64,000 nucleotides of DNA from positions 6,200,001-6,264,000 of the forward strand of contig NZ_CP088022.1 of NCBI RefSeq assembly GCF_013373795.3. The letters are read 5' to 3'. The notes under the pieces are model-generated. The model was not told where the DNA came from. It did no database searches and saw only the letters and a program-made list of their open reading frames with translations. Within the stretch, counting starts at the first letter, position 1, and each line of letters opens with the position of its first letter. Below, piece by piece: positions 1-8,415 of the stretch. This stretch comes from Bradyrhizobium quebecense. GTDB lineage: Bacteria > Pseudomonadota > Alphaproteobacteria > Rhizobiales > Xanthobacteraceae. The position numbers and the translations under genes were made by a program.

Positions 1-2
1 AG

Positions 3-161
3 CGACAACAATGGCTCGAAAAAGAGGGCTTCCGCGTCATCCGGTTCTGGAACTCGGAAATCACGGCTGACCTCGGCGCTGTGCTGGAGCGGATTTATGT
101 CGAGCTCTACGACGCTCGCGAAGCGGAAGCCGTGCCGCTGAAGCACCACCGACGACGATAG
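3..161 (+). CDS. DUF559-family protein, C-terminal fragment
   Basis: The window opens inside a gene; frame 3 reads 52 residues to a TAG stop. The visible text (WLEKEGFRVIRFWNSEI, then a leucine-rich helix) matches the C-terminal end of DUF559 proteins, small restriction-endonuclease-fold proteins related to Vsr and often found alone in genomes. The FRVIRFWN segment is the conserved last beta strand of that fold. The start and catalytic residues lie outside the window, so completeness cannot be judged. No functional link to the aromatic genes that follow is apparent. Confidence 0.7.
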   Translation, partial: RQQWLEKEGFRVIRFWNSEITADLGAVLERIYVELYDAREAEAVPLKHHRRR

Positions 162-234
162 AGTATCACCCTACCCCGCTTCACATCGCTCACGCGATGC
201 GAAGCGCCCCTCCCCCTCCAGGGGAGGGTAGAGA

Positions 235-272
235 AAAAGCCGGCCCTTTAGCGAGGCCAGCTTCTTCGTTTC
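235..272 (-). terminator. Rho-independent terminator of the binding-protein gene
   Basis: Read on the minus strand there is a 9-bp stem (AAGCTGGCC with GGCCGGCTT, one G-T wobble), a 9-nt loop and then a T-rich run. It lies just downstream of the stop codon of the periplasmic binding protein gene, as expected of an intrinsic terminator. Confidence 0.65.
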
Positions 273-288
273 GCAGATCAAGATCGGC

Positions 289-1440
289 TCACATCGCCGG
301 GACGTATTTGCCGTCCTTGACCGTCAGCAGGATGCGCGAGCGGTCGTCGAGGCCGTAGCGATCCTTTTCGGTCCAGTTGTAGACGCCCTGGCTCGCGACG
401 ATCTCCTTCTCGGAGATGAAGGCCTGGCGGATCGCCTCGCGGAATTCCGGCGTGCCGGGCTTGGCGGTCTTCAGCGCCGTCGGGATGATGCGCTTGAGCA
501 CCTCGAAGGCGTCGAAGGAATGGCCGGCGAACTGGCTGCGGCTGTTGGCGCCGTATTTGGCTTCATAGGCCGCGTTCAGCGTCAGGCCCGGCTTCTTGGT
601 CAGCGCGCTGTCGGGTTGGGTTTCCGGCGACATCACCGGGCCGGCCGACATGATGACGCCTTCCGCTGACGCACCCGCGATGCGGATGAAGTCCATGGTG
701 GCGGCACCGTGGGTCTGGTAGATCAGGCCCTTGTAGCCGCGCTCGCGCAGCGCGGTCTGCGGCAGCGCCGCGGCGGTGCCGGAGGCGCCGACCAGGATGG
801 CATCGGGATTGGCGGCGACGAGCTTCAGCACCTGGCCCGCGACCGACGTATCCGGACGCGCGAAGCGCTCCTCATCGGTCATGGTCAGGCCGATCGGCAC
901 GGCCTGCGCCTTGAAGTCGTTGACCCAGAGATCGCCGTAGGAATCCGAATAGCCGATATAGCCGACGGTCTTGATGTTGTGCGCCTTCATGTGCTCGTAG
1001 AGCACCTTGCCCATGATCGGGATCGACTGCGGCAGGTCGACCGACCACTTTGCGCGGGCCTCATTGATCGGGAACGGCGCGAGGCCGAGATGCGGGATGC
1101 CGGCCTCGTTGGCGACCGTCGATACCGCGATCGTCGTCGGCGTGATGCAGGAGCCCATGATGATGTCGGCCTTGGACTCGGTGACGAAGCGCCGCGTATT
1201 GGTGGTCGCAGCCGTCGGATCGCCGGCGTCGTCGAGCACGATCAGCTTCAGCGGCACGCCGCCGATTTCCTTCGGCACGAAATCGAGCGCGTTGCGCTCG
1301 GGAATGCCGAGCGCCGCGGCGGGGCCGGTGGTCGAGATCGAGATGCCGATGGTGATTTCATTGGTCTGCGCCAGCGCGGGCGCGCCCGGCAGCGCGATAG
1401 CAGCTGCGAGCACTGCTGCGGCGAGAGTGGCCTTCCTCAT
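289..1440 (-). CDS. ABC transporter substrate-binding protein (branched-chain amino acid / aromatic acid type)
   Basis: A 383-residue periplasmic binding protein of the LivJ/Peripla_BP_6 type. It begins with a typical signal peptide ending in APALA before QTNEITIG, followed by the usual opening strand of this family (ITIGISISTTGPAAALG). Proteins of this family bind amino acids, but in Rhizobiales and Rhodopseudomonas many bind aromatic acids such as coumarate or benzoate. No ABC permease or ATPase genes lie nearby, so it would need partners elsewhere. Its position behind thioesterase, SDR and feruloyl-CoA synthase genes suggests an aromatic ligand; this is inference. Confidence 0.88.
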   Translation of the reverse strand: MRKATLAAAVLAAAIALPGAPALAQTNEITIGISISTTGPAAALGIPERNALDFVPKEIGGVPLKLIVLDDAGDPTAATTNTRRFVTESKADIIMGSCITPTTIAVSTVANEAGIPHLGLAPFPINEARAKWSVDLPQSIPIMGKVLYEHMKAHNIKTVGYIGYSDSYGDLWVNDFKAQAVPIGLTMTDEERFARPDTSVAGQVLKLVAANPDAILVGASGTAAALPQTALRERGYKGLIYQTHGAATMDFIRIAGASAEGVIMSAGPVMSPETQPDSALTKKPGLTLNAAYEAKYGANSRSQFAGHSFDAFEVLKRIIPTALKTAKPGTPEFREAIRQAFISEKEIVASQGVYNWTEKDRYGLDDRSRILLTVKDGKYVPAM

Positions 1441-1543
1441 TCATTCCTCCCTGCGGATATGTTTTTTGGGTTTAAACCAGGTTTGCGGGCAAATTCAGCC
1501 CCTTCTTTAGGTCATGAGGGGCCGCGAGTCAGCCCTGAACAAG

Positions 1544-1963
1544 TCAGCCCTTCATGAAGCGGTCGATGACCTCCTGCGGAAATGGCGCCGATTTCAGCCT
1601 GGCGGGATCGTCCGGGTGGCGGCCGACCAGCACCCTTGTCTCGAACGCCTCGATCGCCAACACCTCGCCCTTGAAAACGCGGTGCACTACCTCGAAGCTC
1701 GAGCGCTTGATGCTCTCGATCCGGCTCTCGATGGTGATCCAGTCGCCATGGGTCGACGGGATGTGGAATTTCGCCCGCGTGTCGACCATGGGAATGCCGA
1801 CAAGTCCGTACTTGTGGATGAGATCCTGCTTCGAGCAACCAGCCGCCTCGAACATGATCGAGGTCGAGTCGTCGAACATCGCGAAGTAGCGCGGGTAGTA
1901 GACGATGTTGGCGGGGTCGCAATCGCCCCACTGGATCTGCACGTCGCGCCGATGGACGAACAT
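1544..1963 (-). CDS. Acyl-CoA thioesterase, 4-hydroxybenzoyl-CoA thioesterase family
   Basis: A 139-residue single hotdog-fold protein. The N-terminal motif WGDCDPANIVYYPRYF is the signature of the 4-hydroxybenzoyl-CoA thioesterase family, with the aspartate of the DCDPA segment as the expected catalytic residue. It probably hydrolyses an aryl-CoA ester to the free acid plus CoA in the cytoplasm, fitting the CoA-ligase and crotonase genes upstream on the same strand. It is separated from the SDR gene by about 195 bp filled with a REP-like palindrome, so co-transcription is possible but not certain. Confidence 0.88.
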   Translation of the reverse strand: MFVHRRDVQIQWGDCDPANIVYYPRYFAMFDDSTSIMFEAAGCSKQDLIHKYGLVGIPMVDTRAKFHIPSTHGDWITIESRIESIKRSSFEVVHRVFKGEVLAIEAFETRVLVGRHPDDPARLKSAPFPQEVIDRFMKG

Positions 1964-2002
1964 GGTTTAGCCAACCCCGATAGCGCGGCAACCGCGGTGA
2001 AC

Positions 2003-2110
2003 TCCCTCTCCCATGGGGAGAGGGCTGGGGTGAGGGGGTACGGTCTTCGTTGTTGATCGTAACCCCTCACCCGGATCGCTGCGCGATCCGACCTCTCCCA
2101 ATGGGAGAGG
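2003..2110. repeat. REP-like palindromic repeat, CCTCTCCC/GGGAGAGG class
   Basis: Contains a hairpin CCCTCTCC-CAT-GGGGAGAGGG and a second one built on GGATCGC...GCGATCC, with CCCCTCACCC/GGGTGAGGGG segments. The same class recurs at about 8260-8402 and 53431-53571, each time between minus-strand catabolic genes. Confidence 0.75.
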
Positions 2111-2157
2111 TGGAAGCAAGCTCGTCGGATGCTCCTGATTCATACTCATGACCATAG

Positions 2158-2919
2158 TCAGCGTGGCGCCATCCGGAGCGCGGCATCGAGCCGCACCACT
2201 TCGCCGTTCAGATAGGGATTGTCGATCATGTGCAGCGCCAGCGAGGCAAACTCGTCGGCCTGCCCCAGCCGGCGCGGGAACGGGATCGCGGCGGCGAGCG
2301 AGTCCTGCGCCTCCTGCGGCAGGCCGGCCAGCAAGGGGGTCATGAACAGGCCCGGCGCGATGGTCAGCACGCGGATGCCGAACTGCGCGAGCTCGCGCGC
2401 GATCGGCAGCGTCATCGCAACGATGCCGCCCTTGGAGGCCGAATAGGCCGCCTGCCCGATCTGGCCGTCATAGGCCGCGACCGAGGCCGTCGAGATCACG
2501 ACGCCGCGCTCGCCGGTCGCGAGCGGCTCGAGCTTCGCCATCTCGGCGGTCGCAAGCCGCAGCATGTTGAACGAGCCGATAAGGTTGACCTTGATCACCT
2601 TGTCGAAGTCGGCGAGCGCCATCGGCCCTTCACGGCCGATCACGCGTTTTGCCACCCCGATGCCGGCACAGTTGACCAGCACCCGCGCCGGGCCGTGCGC
2701 CTTGGCGGCGGCAGCCACCGCGGCTTCGGCAGCGGCCGCATCGGCGACGTCGCACACGACCGAAATGCCGCCGATCTCGGCTGCGACGCTCTCGGCGAGC
2801 TTGGCGTTGAGGTCGCAGACCGCGACCTTGGCGCCCTGCGCAGCCAGACGGCGCGCGGTCGCCGCGCCCAATCCCGATGCACCGCCGGTGACGATGGCGG
2901 CCTGGTCCTTCAACTGCAT
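2158..2919 (-). CDS. SDR family oxidoreductase, 3-hydroxyacyl-CoA dehydrogenase type
   Basis: A 253-residue classical short-chain dehydrogenase. The NAD-binding motif TGGASGLG lies at residues 10-17 and the catalytic YSASK follows a conserved serine (ISTASVAAYDG). The sequence pattern resembles type II 3-hydroxyacyl-CoA dehydrogenases (HSD17B10-like), which oxidise 3-hydroxyacyl-CoA with NAD+. It lies 20 bp after the feruloyl-CoA synthase stop codon on the same strand, consistent with a role in side-chain oxidation. A close paralogue is at 38245-39003 in the second cluster. Confidence 0.88.
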   Translation of the reverse strand: MQLKDQAAIVTGGASGLGAATARRLAAQGAKVAVCDLNAKLAESVAAEIGGISVVCDVADAAAAEAAVAAAAKAHGPARVLVNCAGIGVAKRVIGREGPMALADFDKVIKVNLIGSFNMLRLATAEMAKLEPLATGERGVVISTASVAAYDGQIGQAAYSASKGGIVAMTLPIARELAQFGIRVLTIAPGLFMTPLLAGLPQEAQDSLAAAIPFPRRLGQADEFASLALHMIDNPYLNGEVVRLDAALRMAPR

Positions 2920-2939
2920 GGCATTCTCCTCTTCAAATT

Positions 2940-4824
2940 TCAGACGAGTATGATCACCGATGCCGGCGGCACCGGCGCATAGAGCGCTTCGATGATGTCA
3001 GTGCGATGCTCCAGCACCGCACGCTGGTTGATCGAGCCCTTGTCGGTGACCTCGCCGCGATCGATCGACAGCGGCGTGTCGAGCAGGAGCGCCCGCGCGA
3101 TCCGGTTCGACGAGCCGGTGGCACTCGCAAGCACGCGCGCGAGACGTTCCCGGAAGGCTTCACGCACCAGCGGATCGTTGGCCGCAGCCGCGATGTCACC
3201 AGAGGCAAGCTGTGGATTGATCAGGCGGCAGCCATCGAGATCGAGGATCACGACTCGCCGCCAGCTCGTCGCGGTTGAGCCCCGCGATCACGACGTCGCG
3301 CACCAGCGGCGCGCAGGCGCCGACGAAGCGCGCCCGCAACGGCCCGACGCTGACCCAGGTGCCGCTCGCCAGCTTGAAATCCTCGGCGATGCGGCCGTCG
3401 AAATCGAACCCTGCATCGAGATCATCGGCGTTGGCGGGCTTCAGCGCGTCGCCGAATTTATAGAAACCCTCCTCGTCGAATGCCTTGGCGGTCAGTTCGG
3501 GCTGCCGCCAGTAGCCCGGCGTCACGTTCGGCCCCTTAGCTCGGACCTCGAGCTTGCCGTTGTTGGGGACCAGCTTCGCATCATTGCCCGACACCGGAAG
3601 CCCGACATGACCGGAGCGGCTGGTATCGGGCCGCACCGACATGAAGAACGGCGAGGTCTCGGTGGCGCCGAGCCCGGTCAGCATCGGCACGCGATAGCCC
3701 TTCTCCTGCACCGCGAGCGCATCGAGGCTGTTCCAGATGAACGGCGACAGCGCGGCGCCCGAGAAGAACATCGCATGCAGCCGGTGGAAGAATCTTGCCC
3801 GCAGGCCAGCATCGTCGCGCAGATAGGGCAGCAGCGATTCGTAGCCCTTGGGCACGTTGAAATAGACCGTCGGCGAGATCTCGCGCAGGTTTCGCACGGT
3901 CTCCTCGATGCCGCCGGGCATCGGCTTGCCCTCGTCGAGATACATCGAGCCACCGTTGAAGAGCGTCAGCCCGACATTGTGGTTGCCGCCAAAAGTGTGA
4001 TTCCACGGCAGCCAGTCGACGATCACAGGCGGCTCGTCCTTCAGGAACGCCAGCGTCTCGCGCAGCATCACCTGGTTGGCGCAGATCATCCGCTGGGTGT
4101 TGATGACGGCCTTGGGATTGCCGGTCGAGCCCGACGTCAGCAGGAATTTTGCGATCGTATCCGGACTGATTTTCCCATTGGTCGCATCGAGGCGTGGGTC
4201 TTCCGGCGTTGCCATGAGGCCGGCAAGCCGCGTCACGTCGCGGCCGGGGACGGCCCCGCGGCTTGCCGCGATCTCGACATCGGGTCCGACATTGGCGCGC
4301 AACGCGTCGGCAAATTTGTCGGCGTCGTCGACGAAGACGAGGCCGGGCGTCAGCAGCTTGATGACGAAGCTGAGCTTGCCGTAGTCGCGCGACACCAGCG
4401 AATAGGCCGGAGAGACCGGACAGAACGGAATGCCGGCATAGAGCGCGCCGAGCGCGATCAGCGCGTGATCGATCGAATTGCCCGACAGGATCATGATCGG
4501 CCGCTCAGCCGACAGCCCGCGCGCGGTCAGCGCGGACGCAATGCGCCGGGTCGTTTCCAGCAATTGTGCGTAGGTGATCTGGCGCCAGCCGCCGCCCGCT
4601 GCACGTTCGGCCATGAACACACGGCTCGGCTCGGTCGCTGCCCAATGATGCAGGCGATCGGTGAGGCGAACGGGATAGTCGGCGAGATTGAGCTTGGGGC
4701 GCAGATAGATCGTGCCGTCGTCGCGGCGCTCGACGGTGACGTCGGGATTGCCAAACGAGATCGGGCGCAGCGGATGCGCACTCGCAGTGGACGCAGACGC
4801 AGAAATATCAGCCTTGGCGCTCAT
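2940..4824 (-). pseudogene. fcs: Feruloyl-CoA synthase, frameshifted near the C-terminus
   Basis: An AMP-binding CoA ligase of the feruloyl-CoA synthase family, expected to make aryl-CoA from hydroxycinnamic acids. The start at 4824 overlaps the crotonase stop codon (ATGA). The frame contains the ATP-binding LLTSGSTGNPKAVINT motif and the VDWLPWNHTFGG segment. Near 3250-3260, after IAGLNRDELAA, the frame breaks into a short wrong tail, while the expected C-terminus (VVILDLDGCRLINPQ... to VTDKGSINQ) continues in another frame down to 2940. One extra base explains this. The lost part holds the conserved DKGSINQ region, so the long product alone is probably inactive. It may be a true mutation or a sequencing error. 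An intact paralogue lies at 34050-35918. Confidence 0.82.
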
Positions 4825-5615
4825 GTCGGCTTCACCTTGGCGGTCTTGCGATCCAGAAACGCGCGGATCCGCTTCTTGGCCTCCTTGTCGCTCTGCGCCA
4901 CCGTAGCCATCAGCGATTCCATCAAGAGGCCGGTCTGCGGATTGGCCTCGGCGATCATCGGCAGCGCCTGCAACACTGCGAAGTTGGTCAGCGGCGCATT
5001 GGCTGCGACGCGCTCGGCAAGCTCCAGCGCCTTGGGCAACGCGCCGTCGGCCTCGGTGAGATATTGCGAGAAGCCGTAGGCTGCGCCCTCTGTCGCCGAA
5101 TAGACCCGGCCGGTCAGCATCATGTCGGCCATCCTGGGCACACCGATCAGGCGCGGCAGCCGCACCGATCCGCCGCCGCCGACGAAGATGCCGCGCTGGC
5201 CTTCGGGCAGCGCGAAATAGGCCGACGGCTCGGCGACCCGGATATGCGCCGCGCAGGCAAGCTCCAGCCCGCCACCGATCACTGCGCCCTTCAGCGCGGC
5301 GATCACCGGCACGCGGCAATACTGGATGCGGTCGAACACGCGGTGCCACATCTGGGAATGCACCAGCCCCTCGGTGGCGTCGCGCTCGGTCAGTTCGGAG
5401 AGATCAAGGCCGGACGAGAAATGATCGCCGACGCCATGGATGACGACGGCGCCGATCGTGTCGGGAATCGCGGAAAAGCAGTCGCGCAGCGCCAGGATGA
5501 TGCCGTCATTGAGCGCATTGCGCTTGGCCGGCCGGTTGAGCCCGACGGTCAGCACCGCCCCTCGCGTCTCGATCTTGAGCAGCGAGGCATCACCCGCGTC
5601 GGCAGCGTTTCCCAT
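4821..5615 (-). CDS. Enoyl-CoA hydratase/isomerase (crotonase) family protein
   Basis: A 264-residue crotonase. The oxyanion-hole region around ALKGAVIGGGLELACAAHIRVAE and the HFSSGLDLSEL segment are typical. Together with the overlapping feruloyl-CoA synthase (4-nt ATGA overlap, indicating translational coupling) it could be the hydratase/lyase that converts a hydroxycinnamoyl-CoA to an aromatic aldehyde, or a beta-oxidation hydratase; the sequence alone does not decide. It is the first gene of this transcription unit and carries a striking palindrome just upstream. Confidence 0.87.
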   Translation of the reverse strand: MGNAADAGDASLLKIETRGAVLTVGLNRPAKRNALNDGIILALRDCFSAIPDTIGAVVIHGVGDHFSSGLDLSELTERDATEGLVHSQMWHRVFDRIQYCRVPVIAALKGAVIGGGLELACAAHIRVAEPSAYFALPEGQRGIFVGGGGSVRLPRLIGVPRMADMMLTGRVYSATEGAAYGFSQYLTEADGALPKALELAERVAANAPLTNFAVLQALPMIAEANPQTGLLMESLMATVAQSDKEAKKRIRAFLDRKTAKVKPT

Positions 5616-5638
5616 GGCGTTATTGTTTCCTGGTTAGA

Positions 5639-5659
5639 ATAGTTATATTTTATAACTAT
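5639..5659. promoter_or_regulatory. 21-bp AT-rich palindrome, candidate operator of the crotonase-fcs unit
   Basis: Perfect 9-bp arms ATAGTTATA and TATAACTAT separated by TTT, centred about 34 bp upstream of the crotonase start codon. The position and symmetry suit a MarR-type repressor such as those controlling hydroxycinnamate genes in related bacteria; no such regulator gene is present in the window. A related half (TATAT, two bases, TATAAC) occurs in the pobA promoter. Confidence 0.55.
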
Positions 5660-5734
5660 CATCGCAGGAGTCAATACGGGACGTTGGTGGGCGGAACGCT
5701 TGCCATTGCACGCAAGGCTGCATTCCGTTCACGG

Positions 5735-5837
5735 TGTCATCACCCGCGAAAGCGGGTGATCCAGTATTCCAGAGACGTTCGTGCTTGAGCCGAGAGGCCT
5801 CGGCGTACTGGATCGCCCGGTCGAGCCGGCCGATGAC
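5735..5837. repeat. REP-like palindromic repeat, GTCAT...CCAGTA class
   Basis: Begins GTCATCACCCGC with a CCGC/GCGG hairpin, then ATCCAGTATTCC, and closes with GTACTGGATCGCCCGGTCGAGCCGG and GATGAC. The same class is found at 10929-10985 and 52189-52293. It fills most of the gap between the DUF3237 gene and the crotonase promoter. Confidence 0.7.
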
Positions 5838-5887
5838 AGCAGATCATCGTCGTCATGGCGAAAGCCAGGAGGTGGCCGTTGCCTTCC

Positions 5888-6349
5888 TCACAACACCTGA
5901 TGCACGTCGATCACGACGCGGTCGGCGTGGCGAGCGGCGGAGCCGATGAAGATGTGCTCCATCAGCCAGCGGTACTTTTCGGCGCCGGTTTCGAATTTCG
6001 GCACGGTGCGGAAGTAGATCAGCTTCGGGTCGACCGGTTCGCCACGCTTGAGCTTCTTGAGCAGATCGACCGGCCCGAAGCGGATGCCCTTGTTCTCGAC
6101 ATAGACGACGGCGCCGTCGTCGGTCTCGAAGGCATATTTTGCCTCCAGCTCGATCAGTTCGTTGGGCCGGATGATCTGGAAGTCGGCGCCGAACGGCAGC
6201 ACCTTGCCGTTGACAGTCTCGCCCCTCACCTCGCCGCCGATGATCGGAATGATGCGGCGGACGCCGGTGCCGATGTCGCCGGCGGAGGTCACCTCCGCGA
6301 TCCGGGCGGTGATGGTGAAGACGTATCTGGTCTGAAGCTCAGGCACCAT
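5888..6349 (-). CDS. DUF3237 domain-containing protein
   Basis: A 153-residue protein matching DUF3237 over its length: IGTGVRRIIPIIGGEVRG near residue 27, a central ADFQIIRPNELIELEAKYAFETDDG segment and the C-terminal YFRTVPKFETGAEKYRWL. The family is probably a small beta-barrel of unknown function, frequently located next to transporters and oxidoreductases for aromatic compounds. It lies 4 bp downstream of the TRAP large permease gene and is therefore the likely last gene of that operon. Confidence 0.85.
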   Translation of the reverse strand: MVPELQTRYVFTITARIAEVTSAGDIGTGVRRIIPIIGGEVRGETVNGKVLPFGADFQIIRPNELIELEAKYAFETDDGAVVYVENKGIRFGPVDLLKKLKRGEPVDPKLIYFRTVPKFETGAEKYRWLMEHIFIGSAARHADRVVIDVHQVL

Positions 6350-6353
6350 GGAT

Positions 6354-7670
6354 TTACCCTATCATACGCTGCGGCAGCCAGGTCGCGAGCAGCGGGAACA
6401 GGATCAGGATCACCAGCCGGATCAGATCGGTGATCACGAACGGCAGCACGCCGACAAAGATCGTCGACATGTTGACGTCCTTGATCACGCTCTTGATCAC
6501 GAACACGTTCATGCCGACCGGCGGATGGATCAGGCCGAGTTCCACCGTCATGACGATGATGATGCCGAACCAGATCGGGTCGAAACCGAGCGCGGTCACC
6601 ACCGGGAACACGATCGGCACGGTGAGGATCACCATCGCCATCGCGTCCATCAGGCAGCCGAGCACCAGATACATCAGGAGGGTCAGCGCCAGCACGCCGT
6701 AAGGGCCGATGCCGAGCCCGGTGAGGAATTCAGTGACGTTCTGCGGCGTCTGGGTGATGGTGAGGAAATAGCCGAAGCAGAGCGCGCCGATCAGCACCGT
6801 GAACACTGCCGCCGCGGTGCGCGTCGCCTGCAGCAGCGATTGCAGGATGCCGTCCCTGGTCAGCTTACCCCTGAGGATGCCGATGATGAAGGCACCGACC
6901 GCGCCGACCGCGCCCGCCTCGGTCGGGACGAAGAAGCCGCCATAAAGGCCGCCGATCACGAACAGGAACAGCAGCAGCGGCGACCAGACGTCGCGCATAG
7001 CCATGGCGCGCTCGTGCCACGACGCCTTCTTGCCTGCCGGCAGGAAGCCCGGCCGCGTCACGCCGATGATGCCGATCGTGATCATGTGCATCAGGATCGC
7101 GAGCAGGCCCGGCACCACGCCGGCGATGAACAGCTTGCCGATATCCTGCTGGGTGATGATGCCATACACCGCGAGCACCGTGGATGGCGGCAGCATTGCC
7201 CCCAGCGTGCCGCCGACCGCGATCACGCCGGTCGAGAACGATTGCGGATAGCCGAAGCGGCGCATTTCCGGATAGGCCACCGCCGAGAAGGTCGCGGCGG
7301 TCGCGACCGACGAGCCCGAGATCGCGGCAAAGCCGCCGCAGGCTGCGATGGTCGCGATGCCGAGCCCGCCCTTCCAGTGGCCGACAAAGGTGTTGGCGGC
7401 GCGGAACAGCTCGCGGCTGATGCCGGAGACGGACACGAAGGCGCCCATCAACAGGAACATCGGGATCACGCCGAAGGAATAATCCGTCACCGTGCGCATC
7501 GTGGTCTGGCCGACCAGCTTCAGCGCCGGAGCGAAGCCGGTGAGATAACCAAAGCCGGTGATGCCGACGAGGCCCATCGCCATGCCGACGGGTACACGCA
7601 ACAGCATCAGCGCGAACAGGCAGACGAAGCCGATGACGGCGACGGCCTCGGGACTCAAATCGAGACTCAT
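6354..7670 (-). CDS. TRAP transporter large permease (DctM family)
   Basis: A 438-residue hydrophobic protein with about 12 membrane segments and the DctM features: N-terminal FVCLFALMLLRVPVGMAMG, the PSTVLAVYGIITQQDIGKLF region, and the C-terminal IHPPVGMNVFVIKS motif. It forms the sodium-driven translocation channel of a TRAP transporter in the inner membrane, together with the DctQ protein encoded 6 bp upstream. The neighbouring catabolic genes suggest an aromatic or acidic organic substrate. Confidence 0.93.
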   Translation of the reverse strand: MSLDLSPEAVAVIGFVCLFALMLLRVPVGMAMGLVGITGFGYLTGFAPALKLVGQTTMRTVTDYSFGVIPMFLLMGAFVSVSGISRELFRAANTFVGHWKGGLGIATIAACGGFAAISGSSVATAATFSAVAYPEMRRFGYPQSFSTGVIAVGGTLGAMLPPSTVLAVYGIITQQDIGKLFIAGVVPGLLAILMHMITIGIIGVTRPGFLPAGKKASWHERAMAMRDVWSPLLLFLFVIGGLYGGFFVPTEAGAVGAVGAFIIGILRGKLTRDGILQSLLQATRTAAAVFTVLIGALCFGYFLTITQTPQNVTEFLTGLGIGPYGVLALTLLMYLVLGCLMDAMAMVILTVPIVFPVVTALGFDPIWFGIIIVMTVELGLIHPPVGMNVFVIKSVIKDVNMSTIFVGVLPFVITDLIRLVILILFPLLATWLPQRMIG

Positions 7671-7676
7671 GGCCGT

Positions 7677-8243
7677 CTACTCCGCAGTCTTGATCTTGGC
7701 ATCATGGATATCTTCCGGATGGAAGATCAGGCGGTAGGTCCGGATCGCGATCAGCAAAACCGCGGAGACGTCGCCGAGCCACGACACCAGGAAGAACGGC
7801 CAGACCGGCACGCCGAGATCCATCGTGACGATGTGGCTGTTCCTGGTGTCGATCACCTTGTCGACCAGCGTGTAGGTCTGCACCGTCACCACGAACAGCA
7901 GCACCAGCGTCGCGAAGATGTCGATCCAGCGCTGATAGCGCGGCGAGGCATTGGCCCAGACCAGATCCACGGTGATGTGAGTGCCGCGATAGCTCGTCGC
8001 CGCGATGCCCCAGAAGATCAGGATGCCGAGCAGGAACTGGCCGAAATTGTAGTAGTCGGGGATCGTCACCGAGAAGAATTTGCGCATGAACACCGCGGTG
8101 AAGGTGTTGAGCGCGACGACGCCGACGAAGAAGGCCGCCACCCATTCGATCGAATCGATGAAGCGGTCCATGAAATTCTTGCGCACCGGCTCGGGTGGAC
8201 CGGTGATCGCGCCGTCCTGGGAAACTTCGGCAGATTGCGTCAT
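7677..8243 (-). CDS. TRAP transporter small permease (DctQ family)
   Basis: A 188-residue protein with four predicted membrane helices and the DctQ pattern (FLLGILIFWGIAATSYRGTHITVDLVW). The ATG at 8243 is chosen; a longer reading to 8312 would run into the REP-like repeat and adds a low-complexity tail. DctQ is the small membrane subunit that pairs with DctM, whose gene starts 6 bp downstream. The binding protein gene lies further upstream beyond a 172-bp gap. Confidence 0.88.
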   Translation of the reverse strand: MTQSAEVSQDGAITGPPEPVRKNFMDRFIDSIEWVAAFFVGVVALNTFTAVFMRKFFSVTIPDYYNFGQFLLGILIFWGIAATSYRGTHITVDLVWANASPRYQRWIDIFATLVLLFVVTVQTYTLVDKVIDTRNSHIVTMDLGVPVWPFFLVSWLGDVSAVLLIAIRTYRLIFHPEDIHDAKIKTAE

Positions 8244-8259
8244 GCGTTGCTTCGATGAG

Positions 8260-8402
8260 CTCCCTCGCCGCGCTCTTGCGGGGAGAGGGTTGGGGTGAGG
8301 GGCTGCTTCCACGAGTTGTGAAGGCGGTGAGACCTGTACCCCCTCACCCGGATCGCATCTGACGATGCGATCCGACCTCTCCCCGCGAGCGGGGCGAGGT
8401 GA
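8260..8402. repeat. REP-like palindromic repeat, CCTCTCCC/GGGAGAGG class
   Basis: Same class as at 2003-2110, with GGGGAGAGGG, GGTGAGGGG, the GGATCGCAT/ATGCGATCC hairpin and CCTCTCCCC. It separates the dctP and dctQ homologues, which makes their co-transcription less certain and may adjust the relative level of the highly needed binding protein. Confidence 0.75.
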
Positions 8403-8415
8403 AGGGGCAACGGGA

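Noticed and set aside
2992..5079. 695-residue plus-strand frame opposite the feruloyl-CoA synthase
   Set aside because: Low-complexity arginine/histidine-rich text without domain; shadow of the minus-strand gene.
6348..8258. 636-residue plus-strand frame rich in H, D, R and Q opposite the TRAP genes
   Set aside because: Composition is that of the complement of hydrophobic membrane protein codons; no motif and no ribosome site.
8243..8312. N-terminal extension of the DctQ protein
   Set aside because: The extra residues are encoded by the REP-like repeat and contain PLPARARRG-type sequence not found in the family.
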